From assembly GCF_000226975.2 (NCBI RefSeq), contig NZ_CP019285.1, forward strand, positions 3,162,001 to 3,226,000: a stretch of 64,000 nt of DNA, read 5' to 3'. The DNA is from Halobiforma lacisalsi AJ5. Its GTDB lineage: Archaea; Halobacteriota; Halobacteria; Halobacteriales; Natrialbaceae. The notes beneath the pieces were generated by a model. That model saw nothing but the letters and a program-made list of their open reading frames with translations, was not told the origin of the DNA and searched no databases. Shown piece by piece: positions 18,106 to 27,181 of this stretch. Every line of letters starts with the position of its first letter. Within the stretch, counting starts at the first letter, position 1. The position numbers and the translations under genes are program-made.

Positions 18106-19737
18106 ATGACTCGAACCCTGCTGGTCGCCGGCACCGCCAGCCACGTCGGCAAGTCGACCGTCGCGGCCGGACTCTGTCGCCTGCTGGCCGACCGGGGCGT
18201 CTCGGTCGCCCCGTTCAAGGCCCAGAACATGAGTAACAACGCTCGAGTGGTCGTTCGCTCCACGGGGGCGGAGATGGGGGTGGACGGCCACCGCGAAGAA
18301 GCCGACCGCTGGGGCGAGATCGGCGTCTCCCAGTTCGTCCAGGCCCGGGCGGCGCGGACGACGCCGACGACCGACTGCAACCCCGTCCTGCTCAAGCCCC
18401 GGGGCGACGGCGAGAGCCAACTGGTGATCCAGGGGCGGGCGCGAGAGCACGTTCCCGCGGGTTCCTACTACGAGGACTACTGGGAACGGGCCCGCACCGC
18501 GGCCGAAGAGTCCTACCGCCGACTCGCGGACGACCACGACGTACTCGTCGCCGAGGGAGCCGGCAGCATCGCCGAGATCAACCTCCACGACCGCGACCTG
18601 GCGAACCTCGAGACCGCGCGGTTCGCCGACGCCGAGATCCTCCTGCTGGTGGACATCGAGCGCGGCGGCGCGTTCGCCAGTCTCTACGGCACGCTCGAGT
18701 TGCTCCCCGACGACGTCCGCGAACGGGTCGCTGGCGCGGTCATCACCAAGTTCCGCGGGGATCCGTCGCTGCTCGAGCCCGGTATCGCGGAGATCGAGTC
18801 CCGGACCGGCGTTCCGATCCTGGGGGTCGTCCCCTACGACGATCCCGGACTCCCCGAGGAGGACAGCGTCGGCCTCCCCGCGACCGACGAGCGGGGGACG
18901 CTCGGCGACGACGACGGCGTTCCGGCGGAGCGACGCGTTCGAATCGCCGTTCCACGGTTGCCGCGGATCTCGAACGCCACGGACCTCGAGGCGCTGGCCG
19001 ACGAGCCGGGTGTTTCGGTGGAGTTCGTGCCGGTCGATTCGGCCGCCGGCGCCGGGGAACACGCGGCCGGAGCGACGCCGGCCGCCGCGCAGATCGACGC
19101 AGTGGACCCCGACGCCGTCGTCCTCCCCGGGAGCAAAAACACCGTCGACGACCTGCTCGCGCTCCGGAACGCGGGATTCGATCGCGCGCTCGCCGCGTTC
19201 GACGGGCCGATCGTGGGTGTCTGCGGCGGCTACCAGCAACTCGGCGAGCGGATCACCGACGCCTCGCTCGAGGGTACCGGCTCGGCGGACGTCGTCGAGG
19301 GGCTGGGACTGCTCCCGGTCGAAACCCGGTTCGACCCGGAGAAGCGACTCGAGCGAACGACCGTCGCCGTCGACGGGTCGGCGACGCCGCTGCTCGAGGG
19401 GGCGACCGGGACGGCCTCCGGCTACGAGATCCACGCCGGCCGTACCCGGGCCCTCGAGGACGTGGCGCGGCCGCTCGAGGACTCGAGTGCGGCGCGAGGA
19501 ACGGTGCTGGGGACCTACCTCCACGGCCTGTTCGACAACGAGAACGTCCGTCGGGCCTTTCTCGAGGCGGTCGCGCGGTCGGCGGGTGTCGACCTGCCCG
19601 CTGTGGACAGGACCGACAGGTCGGCGCAGGCGAGTGCGGGCCCGGGTTCGTCGCCGTACGACCGGGCGGCCGCGCTCGTCGAGGAACACGTGGATCTCGA
19701 GCCGCTCGGCGAGCCGTACTCGTCGCGGTCGCAATAA
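18106..19737 (+). CDS. cobQ: Cobyric acid synthase CbiP/CobQ
   Basis: The 543-residue enzyme amidates four carboxylates of adenosyl-cobyrinic acid a,c-diamide using glutamine. The N-terminal DTBS-like ATPase has '[19 protein letters not shown]' and '[14 protein letters not shown]', diagnostic for CobQ; the C-terminal class I amidotransferase has nucleophile Cys in '[11 protein letters not shown]' and His in '[11 protein letters not shown]'. ATG 18106 is preferred; an in-frame GTG at 18076 would add ten residues. A low-complexity acidic insert lies near residues 310-330. It probably works in sequence with the CobA adenosyltransferase upstream. Confidence 0.94.
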   Translation: MTRTLLVAGTASHVGKSTVAAGLCRLLADRGVSVAPFKAQNMSNNARVVVRSTGAEMGVDGHREEADRWGEIGVSQFVQARAARTTPTTDCNPVLLKPRGDGESQLVIQGRAREHVPAGSYYEDYWERARTAAEESYRRLADDHDVLVAEGAGSIAEINLHDRDLANLETARFADAEILLLVDIERGGAFASLYGTLELLPDDVRERVAGAVITKFRGDPSLLEPGIAEIESRTGVPILGVVPYDDPGLPEEDSVGLPATDERGTLGDDDGVPAERRVRIAVPRLPRISNATDLEALADEPGVSVEFVPVDSAAGAGEHAAGATPAAAQIDAVDPDAVVLPGSKNTVDDLLALRNAGFDRALAAFDGPIVGVCGGYQQLGERITDASLEGTGSADVVEGLGLLPVETRFDPEKRLERTTVAVDGSATPLLEGATGTASGYEIHAGRTRALEDVARPLEDSSAARGTVLGTYLHGLFDNENVRRAFLEAVARSAGVDLPAVDRTDRSAQASAGPGSSPYDRAAALVEEHVDLEPLGEPYSSRSQ

Positions 19738-19752
19738 CGAAACGAGGGCCGA

Positions 19753-20139
19753 TCAGGCGCTGCCGCGGTAGGTCCCCAGCAACTCCTCGAGGATGATACA
19801 CTCCTGATCGGTCGAGTCGTAGTGGGTGTCGATGAACCGCTCTGCGGCCTCGTAATCGCCGCGAAGGCCGTGTTTCCGGACCGTAATGACCGCGTCGAGG
19901 AAGAACGTACCACCGTCGGCACCCAGCGCCTTCGCGTGATCCTCCTCGGAGATGTCGATCTCGGCTTTGATCTCGTCGAAGTTGAACGTCTCGACCTCGT
20001 GGTCGGGGTTGATGAGGGTCAGCACGTACTCCGCGGAGAACCGATAGAACTCGGATTTGCTCTCGAACATACCGTCTTCGACGAGCGTGTCGATCTCCTC
20101 GACGACCTCGTCGGGGTACCTGACGGTATCTTTCGCCAT
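19753..20139 (-). CDS. Ribbon-helix-helix domain protein (CdrL-like?)
   Basis: The 128-residue protein begins with a ribbon-helix-helix (CopG/NikR-type) DNA-binding fold: beta strand 'DTVRYPDEVVEEID' and helices ending 'FESKSEFYRFSAEYVLTLI' (residues 3-42). The acidic C-terminal 85 residues have no motif I recognise. The layout resembles the haloarchaeal cell-division regulators of the CdrS/CdrL group, but ftsZ2 is not in this window, so this is a suggestion only. GGAG lies about 9 nt before ATG 20139. It is divergent from the MTH865-type gene and convergent with cbiP. Confidence 0.82.
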   Translation of the reverse strand: MAKDTVRYPDEVVEEIDTLVEDGMFESKSEFYRFSAEYVLTLINPDHEVETFNFDEIKAEIDISEEDHAKALGADGGTFFLDAVITVRKHGLRGDYEAAERFIDTHYDSTDQECIILEELLGTYRGSA

Positions 20140-20312
20140 ACTCGCTATCTCCACGTTGCTCGTTCATTACTGTTTCGGCGAATTATCGGTACGCATAGGT
20201 TTCTCCCGGAGAACGGCGTCGTTTTCCGGTTCGAAGTCCGCGTTGAACCGGAGGGGCAATTTGCTCGTCGACGGGTACTCGATCCGGTCGGCCACTCGCA
20301 ACTACCTACAAA

Positions 20313-20324
20313 TTTATTATTTAT
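20313..20324 (+). promoter_or_regulatory. TATA box of the MTH865-type gene
   Basis: TTTATTATTTAT is centred about 28 nt before ATG 20346, the spacing of a leaderless archaeal transcript. Confidence 0.6.
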
Positions 20325-20345
20325 CGCCCTCAACTGTGGGGTGCA

Positions 20346-20597
20346 ATGGCAGACGAAGCCGAAATCCGCGAGCAGATGATCGACGCGTTCGAAGGAGCCG
20401 ACTACCCGATCTCGAGTCCGATGGACCTCGTTCCGGCGCTGCCGAACGGTCCCGGGACGAAGTTCGAGTCCGGCGACTTCTCGATGACAGCAATGGAACT
20501 GAACACGAAAGCCTCCGGTGGCGACTTCCCGTACGACGACGTGGAAACGCTCGTCGACGACATCATCGAGCAACTCAAAGAACAGGACGAACTGTAA
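20346..20597 (+). CDS. MTH865-family small acidic protein
   Basis: The 83-residue helical protein matches the MTH865 family in length and pattern: 'IREQMIDAFEGADYPISSPMDLVPALPNG' type start, then 'FSMTAMELN' and a C-terminal helix 'VETLVDDIIEQLKEQ'. The family is EF-hand-like in fold and of unknown role, and is common in methanogens and haloarchaea. It is preceded by a strong TATA box and probably translated from a leaderless or near-leaderless message. It stands alone. Confidence 0.85.
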   Translation: MADEAEIREQMIDAFEGADYPISSPMDLVPALPNGPGTKFESGDFSMTAMELNTKASGGDFPYDDVETLVDDIIEQLKEQDEL

Positions 20598-20917
20598 CCG
20601 GAACGCCCTCGCGACGACACCGAACGGGGGACCGGTCCGCGACCCGCAGCAGCGTCGCCGCACGAGCGCCGGGTCGACGGAAACCGACAACCGACAACCG
20701 ACACTCGAGCGAGTAACGGAGACGGAACCGGGAAGCCGGGACGGATCCACCGTCAGCGATTTCGCTCAGACGTCCCCGACTTTTTCAGTGTTGGGCCGCT
20801 AGACGACCACTACCCTGTGTGTCGACCCATCGGCGCGGAGCGGTCCCCGGACCACCACATTCTTAATCTACGACGTGATCGAAAATAGAAAGGGAGCCGA
20901 CTGAGGGTAGGTTGCGA

Positions 20918-22987
20918 ATGACACGGGAGCAAAACGAGTCTCGAGGCGAGATGATCGTCGTTATCACGACCGCATCGCGGGGGGAGAGTCGTCTCCGTGA
21001 GCGACTGGGCGGCAAGGCTAACGTCGTCGTCCAGCCGGTCGATCCGGATCTCGAGGAAAACGGCGACGACCACGATCCGGACCTGGGGTCGATGCCGGTC
21101 CCCGACGGGAGTTCGACGGGGACAGGGACGGGGACCGCGACCGTACCGGACGGGCTGGTGATCGAACTCCGCGACCCCCGACCGGAGGTCCTCGAGGCGC
21201 TGCTCACCCGAATGGACGACGAGTTCGGCGACGGGGTACCGACGATCGTCTCATCCTGGAGTGGCAGCGAGGAACTCGCGGCGACCGCGGTTCGGGCCGA
21301 CGCCGACGACTACGTCCCGATCGAGGGCAAGGATTCCGCCGACCGTATCCTTGAGACGGTCTCGTCCGGGTTGGAGCGCTCCGACCCGAGTGTGAAGTTC
21401 CACCGGATTATCGCCGAGGAGCTCCCGGACGAGGCGTTCGTCATCAGCGAAGACGGAACGTACCTCGAGAGCAAGATGAGTTCCGACTCCGTGGCACTGT
21501 ATACGATATCGCCCAGCGAGCTGACCGGGAACCACCTCACGGACGCGTTTCCCGAAGAAGAGGCGGAGCGTCTCATGGCGTGTATCGAGCGGGCGATAGC
21601 GACGGAAGAGATCCAGACGATCGAGTACGACGCGCCGACGGTCGAGGGGCCGCGCCGGTTCGAAGGCCGTGTCGTGCCGGTCGACGAACGGATCGACGGC
21701 AAACGGGCCGTCGTCTGGCTGGCTCGAGACATCACCGAGCGGGTCGAGCGGGAACGGCAGTTACGTTCCCAGCGGGCCGAACTCGAGACGCTGAATCGGA
21801 TCAACGCGGTCGTCCGCCAGGTGATCGAGACGCTCGTCGAGGCCCCCACCCGCGAGGCCATCGAGTGTGACGTCTGCGAACAGCTGGTCGCCTCGGAGCT
21901 GTACTCGGGGTCGTGGATCGTCGGCCGGACCGGCGAGGGCTCCCTCTCCTACCGGACGGGTGCGGGCGACGCGGAGACGTACCTCGAGCGGGTCCAGGAG
22001 ATCGACATCGAGCACGAGCGGCCGGTCGAACGCGTCGGCCGGACGGGTGAGGTCGAGGCGGTCAACCACGTGTTAGAGAGCAACTCCCTGCCAGACGAAC
22101 TCGAGGAGGCGGCCCGGGAGGACGAGGTACACGCAGCCATCTCCGTGCCGATCATCTACGAGGACGTCACCTACGGCGTGCTCTCCGTCCTCGCGAGCCG
22201 GGAAGACGCCTTTAGCGAGAGCGAGCAGGCCGGGTTCGAACTCCTCGGAGAGACGATGGGGTTCGCGATCATGGCGGTCCGGAACCGCCAGCTCCTGTTT
22301 GCCGACTCCGTCGTCGAACTCGAGTTCCGTATCGACGGTGGCGACTCGCTTTCGTTCGATCTCTCCGAGGAGTACGGCTGTACCTGCTCGCTCGAGTGGG
22401 CCGGTACCGGTACAAACGGCCGCACCTACCAGTTCGTGAACATCGACGGCCTCGGCGGGGAAACGGTCCTCGAGGAGGCGCGAAACCACGAGTCAATCGA
22501 GGAGTGCCGACTCATCTACGACGGGAACGAACAGTGCACCCTCGAGTTGCGGCTGTCGGAGTCGGGCGTCCGGACGCTCGCGAACCACGGCGCGACGATC
22601 AGGGACGTCACCGTCAGCGACGGCGTCGGAACCTGTCTCGTCGAGGTTCCGCAGAACGCGGACGTCAGGGAGATCGCCGACGCGCTCTCGCTCGTTTACG
22701 AGAACACGGAACTCGTGGCCCGCCGGGAGGTCGACCGACCCGTCAGGACCGCCTCGGAGCGGCGGGATCGCATCCTCGACGAACTGACCGACCGCCAGCT
22801 CACGACGCTCAGGCTCGCATACTACGGCGGCTTCTTCGACTGGCCCCGCGAGAGCACCGGCGAGGAGATCGCCGAAATGATGGACGTCTCGCCGCCGACG
22901 ATGCACCAGCACCTCCGGAAAGGCCTCAAGACCGTTCTCGGCGAGTTCTTCGAGGAACACGGCCCCGCGCCGGACGAGGGCGAGTGA
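20918..22987 (+). CDS. Bat-like regulator: receiver-like, PAS, GAF and HTH-10 domains
   Basis: The 689-residue soluble protein has a degenerate receiver-like N-terminus (about 1-150; phospho-Asp not obvious), a PAS domain (about 155-275, ending in 'WLARDITERVERERQL'), a GAF domain (about 290-455), a Bat-type sensor segment (about 460-620) and a C-terminal HTH-10 (about 630-680, 'LTDRQLTTLRLAYYGGFFDWPRES'). This is the architecture of bacterio-opsin activator relatives, which sense redox or light cues and activate transcription. ATG 20918 is preferred to TTG 20912. No obvious target is adjacent. Confidence 0.88.
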   Translation: MTREQNESRGEMIVVITTASRGESRLRERLGGKANVVVQPVDPDLEENGDDHDPDLGSMPVPDGSSTGTGTGTATVPDGLVIELRDPRPEVLEALLTRMDDEFGDGVPTIVSSWSGSEELAATAVRADADDYVPIEGKDSADRILETVSSGLERSDPSVKFHRIIAEELPDEAFVISEDGTYLESKMSSDSVALYTISPSELTGNHLTDAFPEEEAERLMACIERAIATEEIQTIEYDAPTVEGPRRFEGRVVPVDERIDGKRAVVWLARDITERVERERQLRSQRAELETLNRINAVVRQVIETLVEAPTREAIECDVCEQLVASELYSGSWIVGRTGEGSLSYRTGAGDAETYLERVQEIDIEHERPVERVGRTGEVEAVNHVLESNSLPDELEEAAREDEVHAAISVPIIYEDVTYGVLSVLASREDAFSESEQAGFELLGETMGFAIMAVRNRQLLFADSVVELEFRIDGGDSLSFDLSEEYGCTCSLEWAGTGTNGRTYQFVNIDGLGGETVLEEARNHESIEECRLIYDGNEQCTLELRLSESGVRTLANHGATIRDVTVSDGVGTCLVEVPQNADVREIADALSLVYENTELVARREVDRPVRTASERRDRILDELTDRQLTTLRLAYYGGFFDWPRESTGEEIAEMMDVSPPTMHQHLRKGLKTVLGEFFEEHGPAPDEGE

Positions 22988-23301
22988 GCGCCCGCTCGAG
23001 GACCCGTTCCGTGTGCCCCCTGGCTGCCTAACTCTTTAGGAGCTACACTTGTCACATCGGGTGCGTAATCATTCACTGCTGTATAGGAGTGGTAGGTCGG
23101 GTTGCGAGGACGGTAGGTGGTGGGGATTCGAATGGATTTCCTCGCACCCGTTGCCTCCGGATATCCGAAGGCAGCGGCGGCTACGGTCTGGAGACTCATA
23201 ACCTTGTCCGATAGACACGTGTGAACCGGATCGTCCGTCACGGCGATCGCACCCGGAGAAGTCGCCGGGCGCCCTGCTGCGAAGAACGAGAGAAAGAGAA
23301 C
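22988..23301. other. 314-bp convergent intergenic region with overlapping inverted repeats
   Basis: There is no credible gene. Three inverted repeats occur: CGGGTGCG 23058-23065 with CGCACCCG 23143-23150; TGCGAGGA 23103-23110 with TCCTCGCA 23139-23146; and a 22-bp palindrome with one mismatched pair at 23152-23173. The first two share bases 23143-23146, so they cannot form together. The region separates the convergent Bat-like gene and hutH and may hold terminators or a structured RNA. Confidence 0.6.
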
Positions 23302-24954
23302 CTACGACTCGAGTGCGTCATCGACCGCCGCGTCGACGAGTCCGTCCTCGAGCAGCGCGACGACGCTCTCGACGTCGGCATGCACCGGGCGATCACCCGT
23401 CTCGGTAAGGGGTGGGACGACCTCCCGCACGAGGTGCCGGACGGCGGCGGTTCCGTCGCCGAGCGAGAGTCCAGATCCGTTCCTGTCCCTTTCGTCACCC
23501 TCGCTCGAACCGCTCGCAGCCGTCGCGGCGTCGAAGGCATCGTCGACGTACTCGGCGGCTTCGGTTCCACAGATCAGTTCGGCCGCGACGATCCACGTCG
23601 CGTTCTCCAGGGCCGTCCGCACGCCGAGCGCGGACTGGGAACTCATGCTGACGTGGTCCTCCTGACCGCCGCTGACGGGCGTGTTGTCGCTCGAGGCCGC
23701 GTCGATCGCCCGGATCTCGTTGAGTAAGGCGGCGGCGGTGTACTGGGCGATCATGAATCCCGACTCGACGCCGCTGTCGGCCGCCAGGAACGGCGGGAGG
23801 TGGGGTTCTTGCAGGTTCGGGTTCAGCAGCCGATCGATCCGGCGCTCCGAGATGGCGGCCAGGTCCGTCAGCGCGAGGCGGACGTACTCGAGGCGCAGTG
23901 CCAAGGGCGCGCCGTGGAAGTTCCCGCCCGACAGCACCGACGCGCGGTCGGTCCCCGACGCACGGCCGGGGTCGGCGACGCGCTCGGCGGGGAACACGAG
24001 CGGGTTGTCCGTCGCGCTGTTGAGTTCGACGGCGACGGCCTCCCGGAGGTGCTCGAGGGCGTCCCGGACCGCGCCGTGGACCTGCGGGAGACACCGCAGC
24101 GAGTAGGCGTCCTGAACGCGGTCGCAGTTCCGGTGGGCCTCGACGATCTCGCTGCCCGCGGTGAGCCGTCGGATCGCCGCGGCGCTCTCCCCCTGTCCCG
24201 TGTGCGGTCGTACCTCGTGAATCGCCGGGTCGGACGTCGCCGTCGTGCCGAGACTCGTTTCGGTCGTCAGCGCGCCCGCGGCGTCGGCCGCACGGACGAG
24301 CCGTTCGCCGTCGACGACCGCGAGCGCGGCCAGCCCGACCGTCAGCTGGGTGCCGTTGATGAGCGCGAGCCCCTCCTTCGGGGCCAACGACAGCGGCTCG
24401 AGGCCGATCTCCGAAAGCGCCTCGTCGCCGGGGAGTCGCACGTCGTCTCCGTCTCGCTCGACGACGGCCTCGCCCTCGCCGACCAGCACCAGTGCCATGT
24501 GAGCCAGTGGCGCGAGGTCGCCGCTCGCGCCGAGGCTACCGCGGGACTTGACGACCGGGTGGACCCCCTCGTTACAGCACGCGACCAGGTGGTCGATCAC
24601 GTCCTCGCGGATCCCGGAGTAGCCCTTCACGAGGGCGTTGATCCGGGCGACCATCATCGCGCGGACCTCCTCCCGCTCGAGTTCGCGGCCAGCCCCCGCG
24701 GCGTGGCTGCGAAGCAGGTTGTGCTGGAGCGCCTCGAGATCCTCGGTCGGGATCCGCTCGTCGACGAGTTCGCCGAAGCCGGTGTTGAGCCCGTAGACGG
24801 CCTCCTCGCCGTCGACGACGTCTTCGACGCGCTGACGCGACGCTCGCACTCGCTCGCGGGCCGGTTCGGGCACGACGACCGTCGCGTCCTCCCGGGCGAC
24901 CGCGACGACGTCCTCGGGCGTCAGCGTCTCGCCGTCGAGTTCGACCGCGCTCAC
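23302..24954 (-). CDS. hutH: Histidine ammonia-lyase HutH
   Basis: The 550-residue enzyme deaminates L-histidine to urocanate, the first step of the Hut pathway. The MIO-forming triad Ala-Ser-Gly is in 'GASGDLAPLAHMAL', with catalytic Tyr in 'VYGLNTGFGELVDERI' and 'QEDHVSM' near the C-terminal active-site region. It is slightly longer than bacterial HutH (about 510) because of an acidic insert near residue 490. It is the last gene of hutUGIH; its start overlaps the hutI stop by 4 bp. Confidence 0.96.
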   Translation of the reverse strand: MSAVELDGETLTPEDVVAVAREDATVVVPEPARERVRASRQRVEDVVDGEEAVYGLNTGFGELVDERIPTEDLEALQHNLLRSHAAGAGRELEREEVRAMMVARINALVKGYSGIREDVIDHLVACCNEGVHPVVKSRGSLGASGDLAPLAHMALVLVGEGEAVVERDGDDVRLPGDEALSEIGLEPLSLAPKEGLALINGTQLTVGLAALAVVDGERLVRAADAAGALTTETSLGTTATSDPAIHEVRPHTGQGESAAAIRRLTAGSEIVEAHRNCDRVQDAYSLRCLPQVHGAVRDALEHLREAVAVELNSATDNPLVFPAERVADPGRASGTDRASVLSGGNFHGAPLALRLEYVRLALTDLAAISERRIDRLLNPNLQEPHLPPFLAADSGVESGFMIAQYTAAALLNEIRAIDAASSDNTPVSGGQEDHVSMSSQSALGVRTALENATWIVAAELICGTEAAEYVDDAFDAATAASGSSEGDERDRNGSGLSLGDGTAAVRHLVREVVPPLTETGDRPVHADVESVVALLEDGLVDAAVDDALES

Positions 24955-26186
24955 GATCGAACCACCTCGCCGCCCTTCAGGACCGTGTCCACTGCGGGCG
25001 TGTCGAACCGGTAGGCGATGTGGGCGTACGACGGCGCCTCGAGGACGACGGCGTCGGCCGGCGCACCGACTCCCAGCGTCCCGGTCCCGTCGTCGCGGTC
25101 GAGCGCCCGGGCGGCCGCGCTGGTCGACGCTCGCAGCGCCTCCGCGGGGGTCATCCCCATCTCGACGCAGGACAGCGTCTGGACGAACCCCATGCTCCGG
25201 GAGTGGCAGTTCGGGTTGAAGTCCGTCGCGACCGCGACCGGCCAGCCGGCCTCGAGGAACGCCCGCGCGTCGGCATAGTCGGCCCCGAGGCCGAACGCCG
25301 TCCCGGGCAGCAAGACGGGAACCACGTCCGCCGCGCGCATCGCCTCGACGTCCTCGTCGGTCGCGTGCAGGAGGTGGTCGGCGCTCGCGGCCGCGAGGTC
25401 GGCCGCCAGTTCCGCCCCGCCCAGCCGCGTGAACTCCTCGGCGTGGACCTTCGGCGTCAGTCCGGCCTCGAGTCCGGCCTCGAGGACCCGCCGGGACTGC
25501 TCGACGTCGAAGACGCCCTCCTCGCAGAAGACGTCGCAGAACTCGGCGATCCCCTGGGATTCGACCGCCGGGAGCTGGTCGTCGACGACGCGGTCGACGT
25601 AGTCGTCGGTCGACTCCCCTTCCGGAACGGCGTGGGCACCCAGGAACGTCGGAACGAGGTCGACGGGGTGGGCCTCGTCGGCCCGGTCGATCGCCTCGAG
25701 CAGGCGCAGTTCGGTCTCGGTGTCGAGACCGTAACCGGACTTGACCTCGACGGTCGTCGTTCCCCGCGCGAGCATGGCGTCGAGGTGGCCGAGCAGGTTC
25801 TCGAGGAGGGTTTCGTCGCTCGCCTCGCGGGTGGCCCGGACGGTCCGCAGGATCCCGCCGCCGTCCTCGAGGATCTCCTGGTAGCTCTTCCCGCGGAGTT
25901 TGGCCTCGAACTCGTCGGAGCGGTCGCCGGCGAAGACGGCGTGGGTGTGGGGGTCGACGAAGCCGGGGACGACGGCGTTCCCGTCGGCGTCGACCGCGAC
26001 GTCGGCGTTCTCGGGCGGGTACTCGCGGACGATTTCGTCGGTCGTGCCGACGGCGACGACTTCGTCACCGACCGCGGCGAAGGCGCCGTTCTCGATGGTC
26101 TCGAGAGGGCCTTCGTCCTCGTCGTCGTTCGCTGGCCCGACGACCAGTTCGCTCGCGCCGTAGACGACGCACGTCCGCTCCGTCAT
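24951..26186 (-). CDS. hutI: Imidazolonepropionase HutI
   Basis: The 411-residue amidohydrolase opens imidazolone-5-propionate to formiminoglutamate (third Hut step). Metal and substrate residues lie in '[23 protein letters not shown]', '[12 protein letters not shown]', 'VHAEEF', 'HLLHATD' equivalents and 'VATDFNPN'. The start ATG 26186 follows the hutG stop by overlap (4 bp), which excludes the longer in-frame reading upstream. Third gene in the operon. Confidence 0.95.
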   Translation of the reverse strand: MTERTCVVYGASELVVGPANDDEDEGPLETIENGAFAAVGDEVVAVGTTDEIVREYPPENADVAVDADGNAVVPGFVDPHTHAVFAGDRSDEFEAKLRGKSYQEILEDGGGILRTVRATREASDETLLENLLGHLDAMLARGTTTVEVKSGYGLDTETELRLLEAIDRADEAHPVDLVPTFLGAHAVPEGESTDDYVDRVVDDQLPAVESQGIAEFCDVFCEEGVFDVEQSRRVLEAGLEAGLTPKVHAEEFTRLGGAELAADLAAASADHLLHATDEDVEAMRAADVVPVLLPGTAFGLGADYADARAFLEAGWPVAVATDFNPNCHSRSMGFVQTLSCVEMGMTPAEALRASTSAAARALDRDDGTGTLGVGAPADAVVLEAPSYAHIAYRFDTPAVDTVLKGGEVVRS

Positions 26187-27181
26187 CGTCTCCCCTCCAG
26201 ATAGCCGGCCAGGAAGTGTGCGACGGCCCGCGCGGCCGCGTCGACGGTGAGGTCCCGGCGGTCGAGTGCCGGTGCACACTCGACGACCTCGAACCCGGCG
26301 ATCCGGTCGTCGCCGGCGAGTACCCGCAGGACCCGGTACAGCTCCCGGGTCGACAGCCCGCCCGGCGTCGGCGCGCTCACGCCGGGTGCGGCCGCCGCGT
26401 CGAGGACGTCGCAGTCGACGCTGACGTAGACGCGGTCGACATCGTCCATCGCCTCGAGCGCGCGTCCCGTCGCCGCGACCGGATCCTCGCCGACCTCCTC
26501 GGCGGTGACGACCTCGCCGCGGTGCTCGCGGACGTAGTCGTGGTAGGCCGTCGAGGTCTCGAAGTGGCGCGCCCCGAGACAGGCGTAGCGGTCGAGTCCG
26601 TCTTCGAGCAGTTGCCGGTACGGCGTGCCGCTGGTCGGGCCGTCGACGGGTTCGCGGACGTCGAGGTGCGCGTCGAGGTTGACGACGCCGACGGCGGCGT
26701 CCTCGAGCAACGGCGCGACGTTCGGGTACGTAAGCGAGTTGTCTCCGCCGAAGAAGACCGGGAGGGCCTCGCGGTCGTGGACGAGCGCCGTCGTCTCCGC
26801 GAGGGTCGACTGGACGTCGGCGACGGCTTCCTCGTTCTCCGGGCCGTCGACGAGCCGTCGGACGTCACCGAGGTCGGCCACCGAACGGACGGGACCGCCG
26901 TCGAAGTGGTGGGTCTTCACCCGCGCGAGCGACCGCCGGATCGCCGTCGGCCCCTCGCGTGCGCCGTCGCGTCCGATGACCGCGCCGTCGTAGGGTTCGC
27001 CGACGAGGACGGCTTGGGCGTCCGGCGCTTCGGAGCCGTCACCGTCACCCGGCGTCTCGACCACGTGGCCGAACAGTTCGTCGTTGGGGTCGCTCGCCTC
27101 GGCGACCGTCCGCCAGCCGCCGGCCGCATCCCAGTCGGGGTGGACGGTCAGTCGGTCGGCGAGGTCGTCGTCTCCGCTCAT
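26183..27181 (-). CDS. hutG: Formimidoylglutamase HutG (arginase fold)
   Basis: The 332-residue ureohydrolase converts formiminoglutamate to glutamate and formamide, finishing the pathway. Mn-ligand motifs are present: '[11 protein letters not shown]' (residues 143-153), '[12 protein letters not shown]' (Asp170, His172, Asp174) and '[15 protein letters not shown]'. The first motif has Asn148 where arginases and agmatinases have His, a substitution known from other formiminoglutamases, which supports this assignment over agmatinase. It overlaps both neighbours by 4 bp. Confidence 0.92.
   Translation of the reverse strand: MSGDDDLADRLTVHPDWDAAGGWRTVAEASDPNDELFGHVVETPGDGDGSEAPDAQAVLVGEPYDGAVIGRDGAREGPTAIRRSLARVKTHHFDGGPVRSVADLGDVRRLVDGPENEEAVADVQSTLAETTALVHDREALPVFFGGDNSLTYPNVAPLLEDAAVGVVNLDAHLDVREPVDGPTSGTPYRQLLEDGLDRYACLGARHFETSTAYHDYVREHRGEVVTAEEVGEDPVAATGRALEAMDDVDRVYVSVDCDVLDAAAAPGVSAPTPGGLSTRELYRVLRVLAGDDRIAGFEVVECAPALDRRDLTVDAAARAVAHFLAGYLEGRR

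Noticed and set aside
15555-18395. Long minus-strand open frame (946 codons)
   Set aside because: Arg/Asp-rich shadow of the ABC and cbiP genes; plus-strand frames carry all conserved motifs.
19753-20139. Firm naming of the ribbon-helix-helix gene as cdrL
   Set aside because: Resemblance only in the DNA-binding part and no ftsZ2 nearby; left unnamed.
23103-23150. tRNA-like T-loop motif (ATTCGAAT)
   Set aside because: No acceptor, D or anticodon stems can be formed around it.
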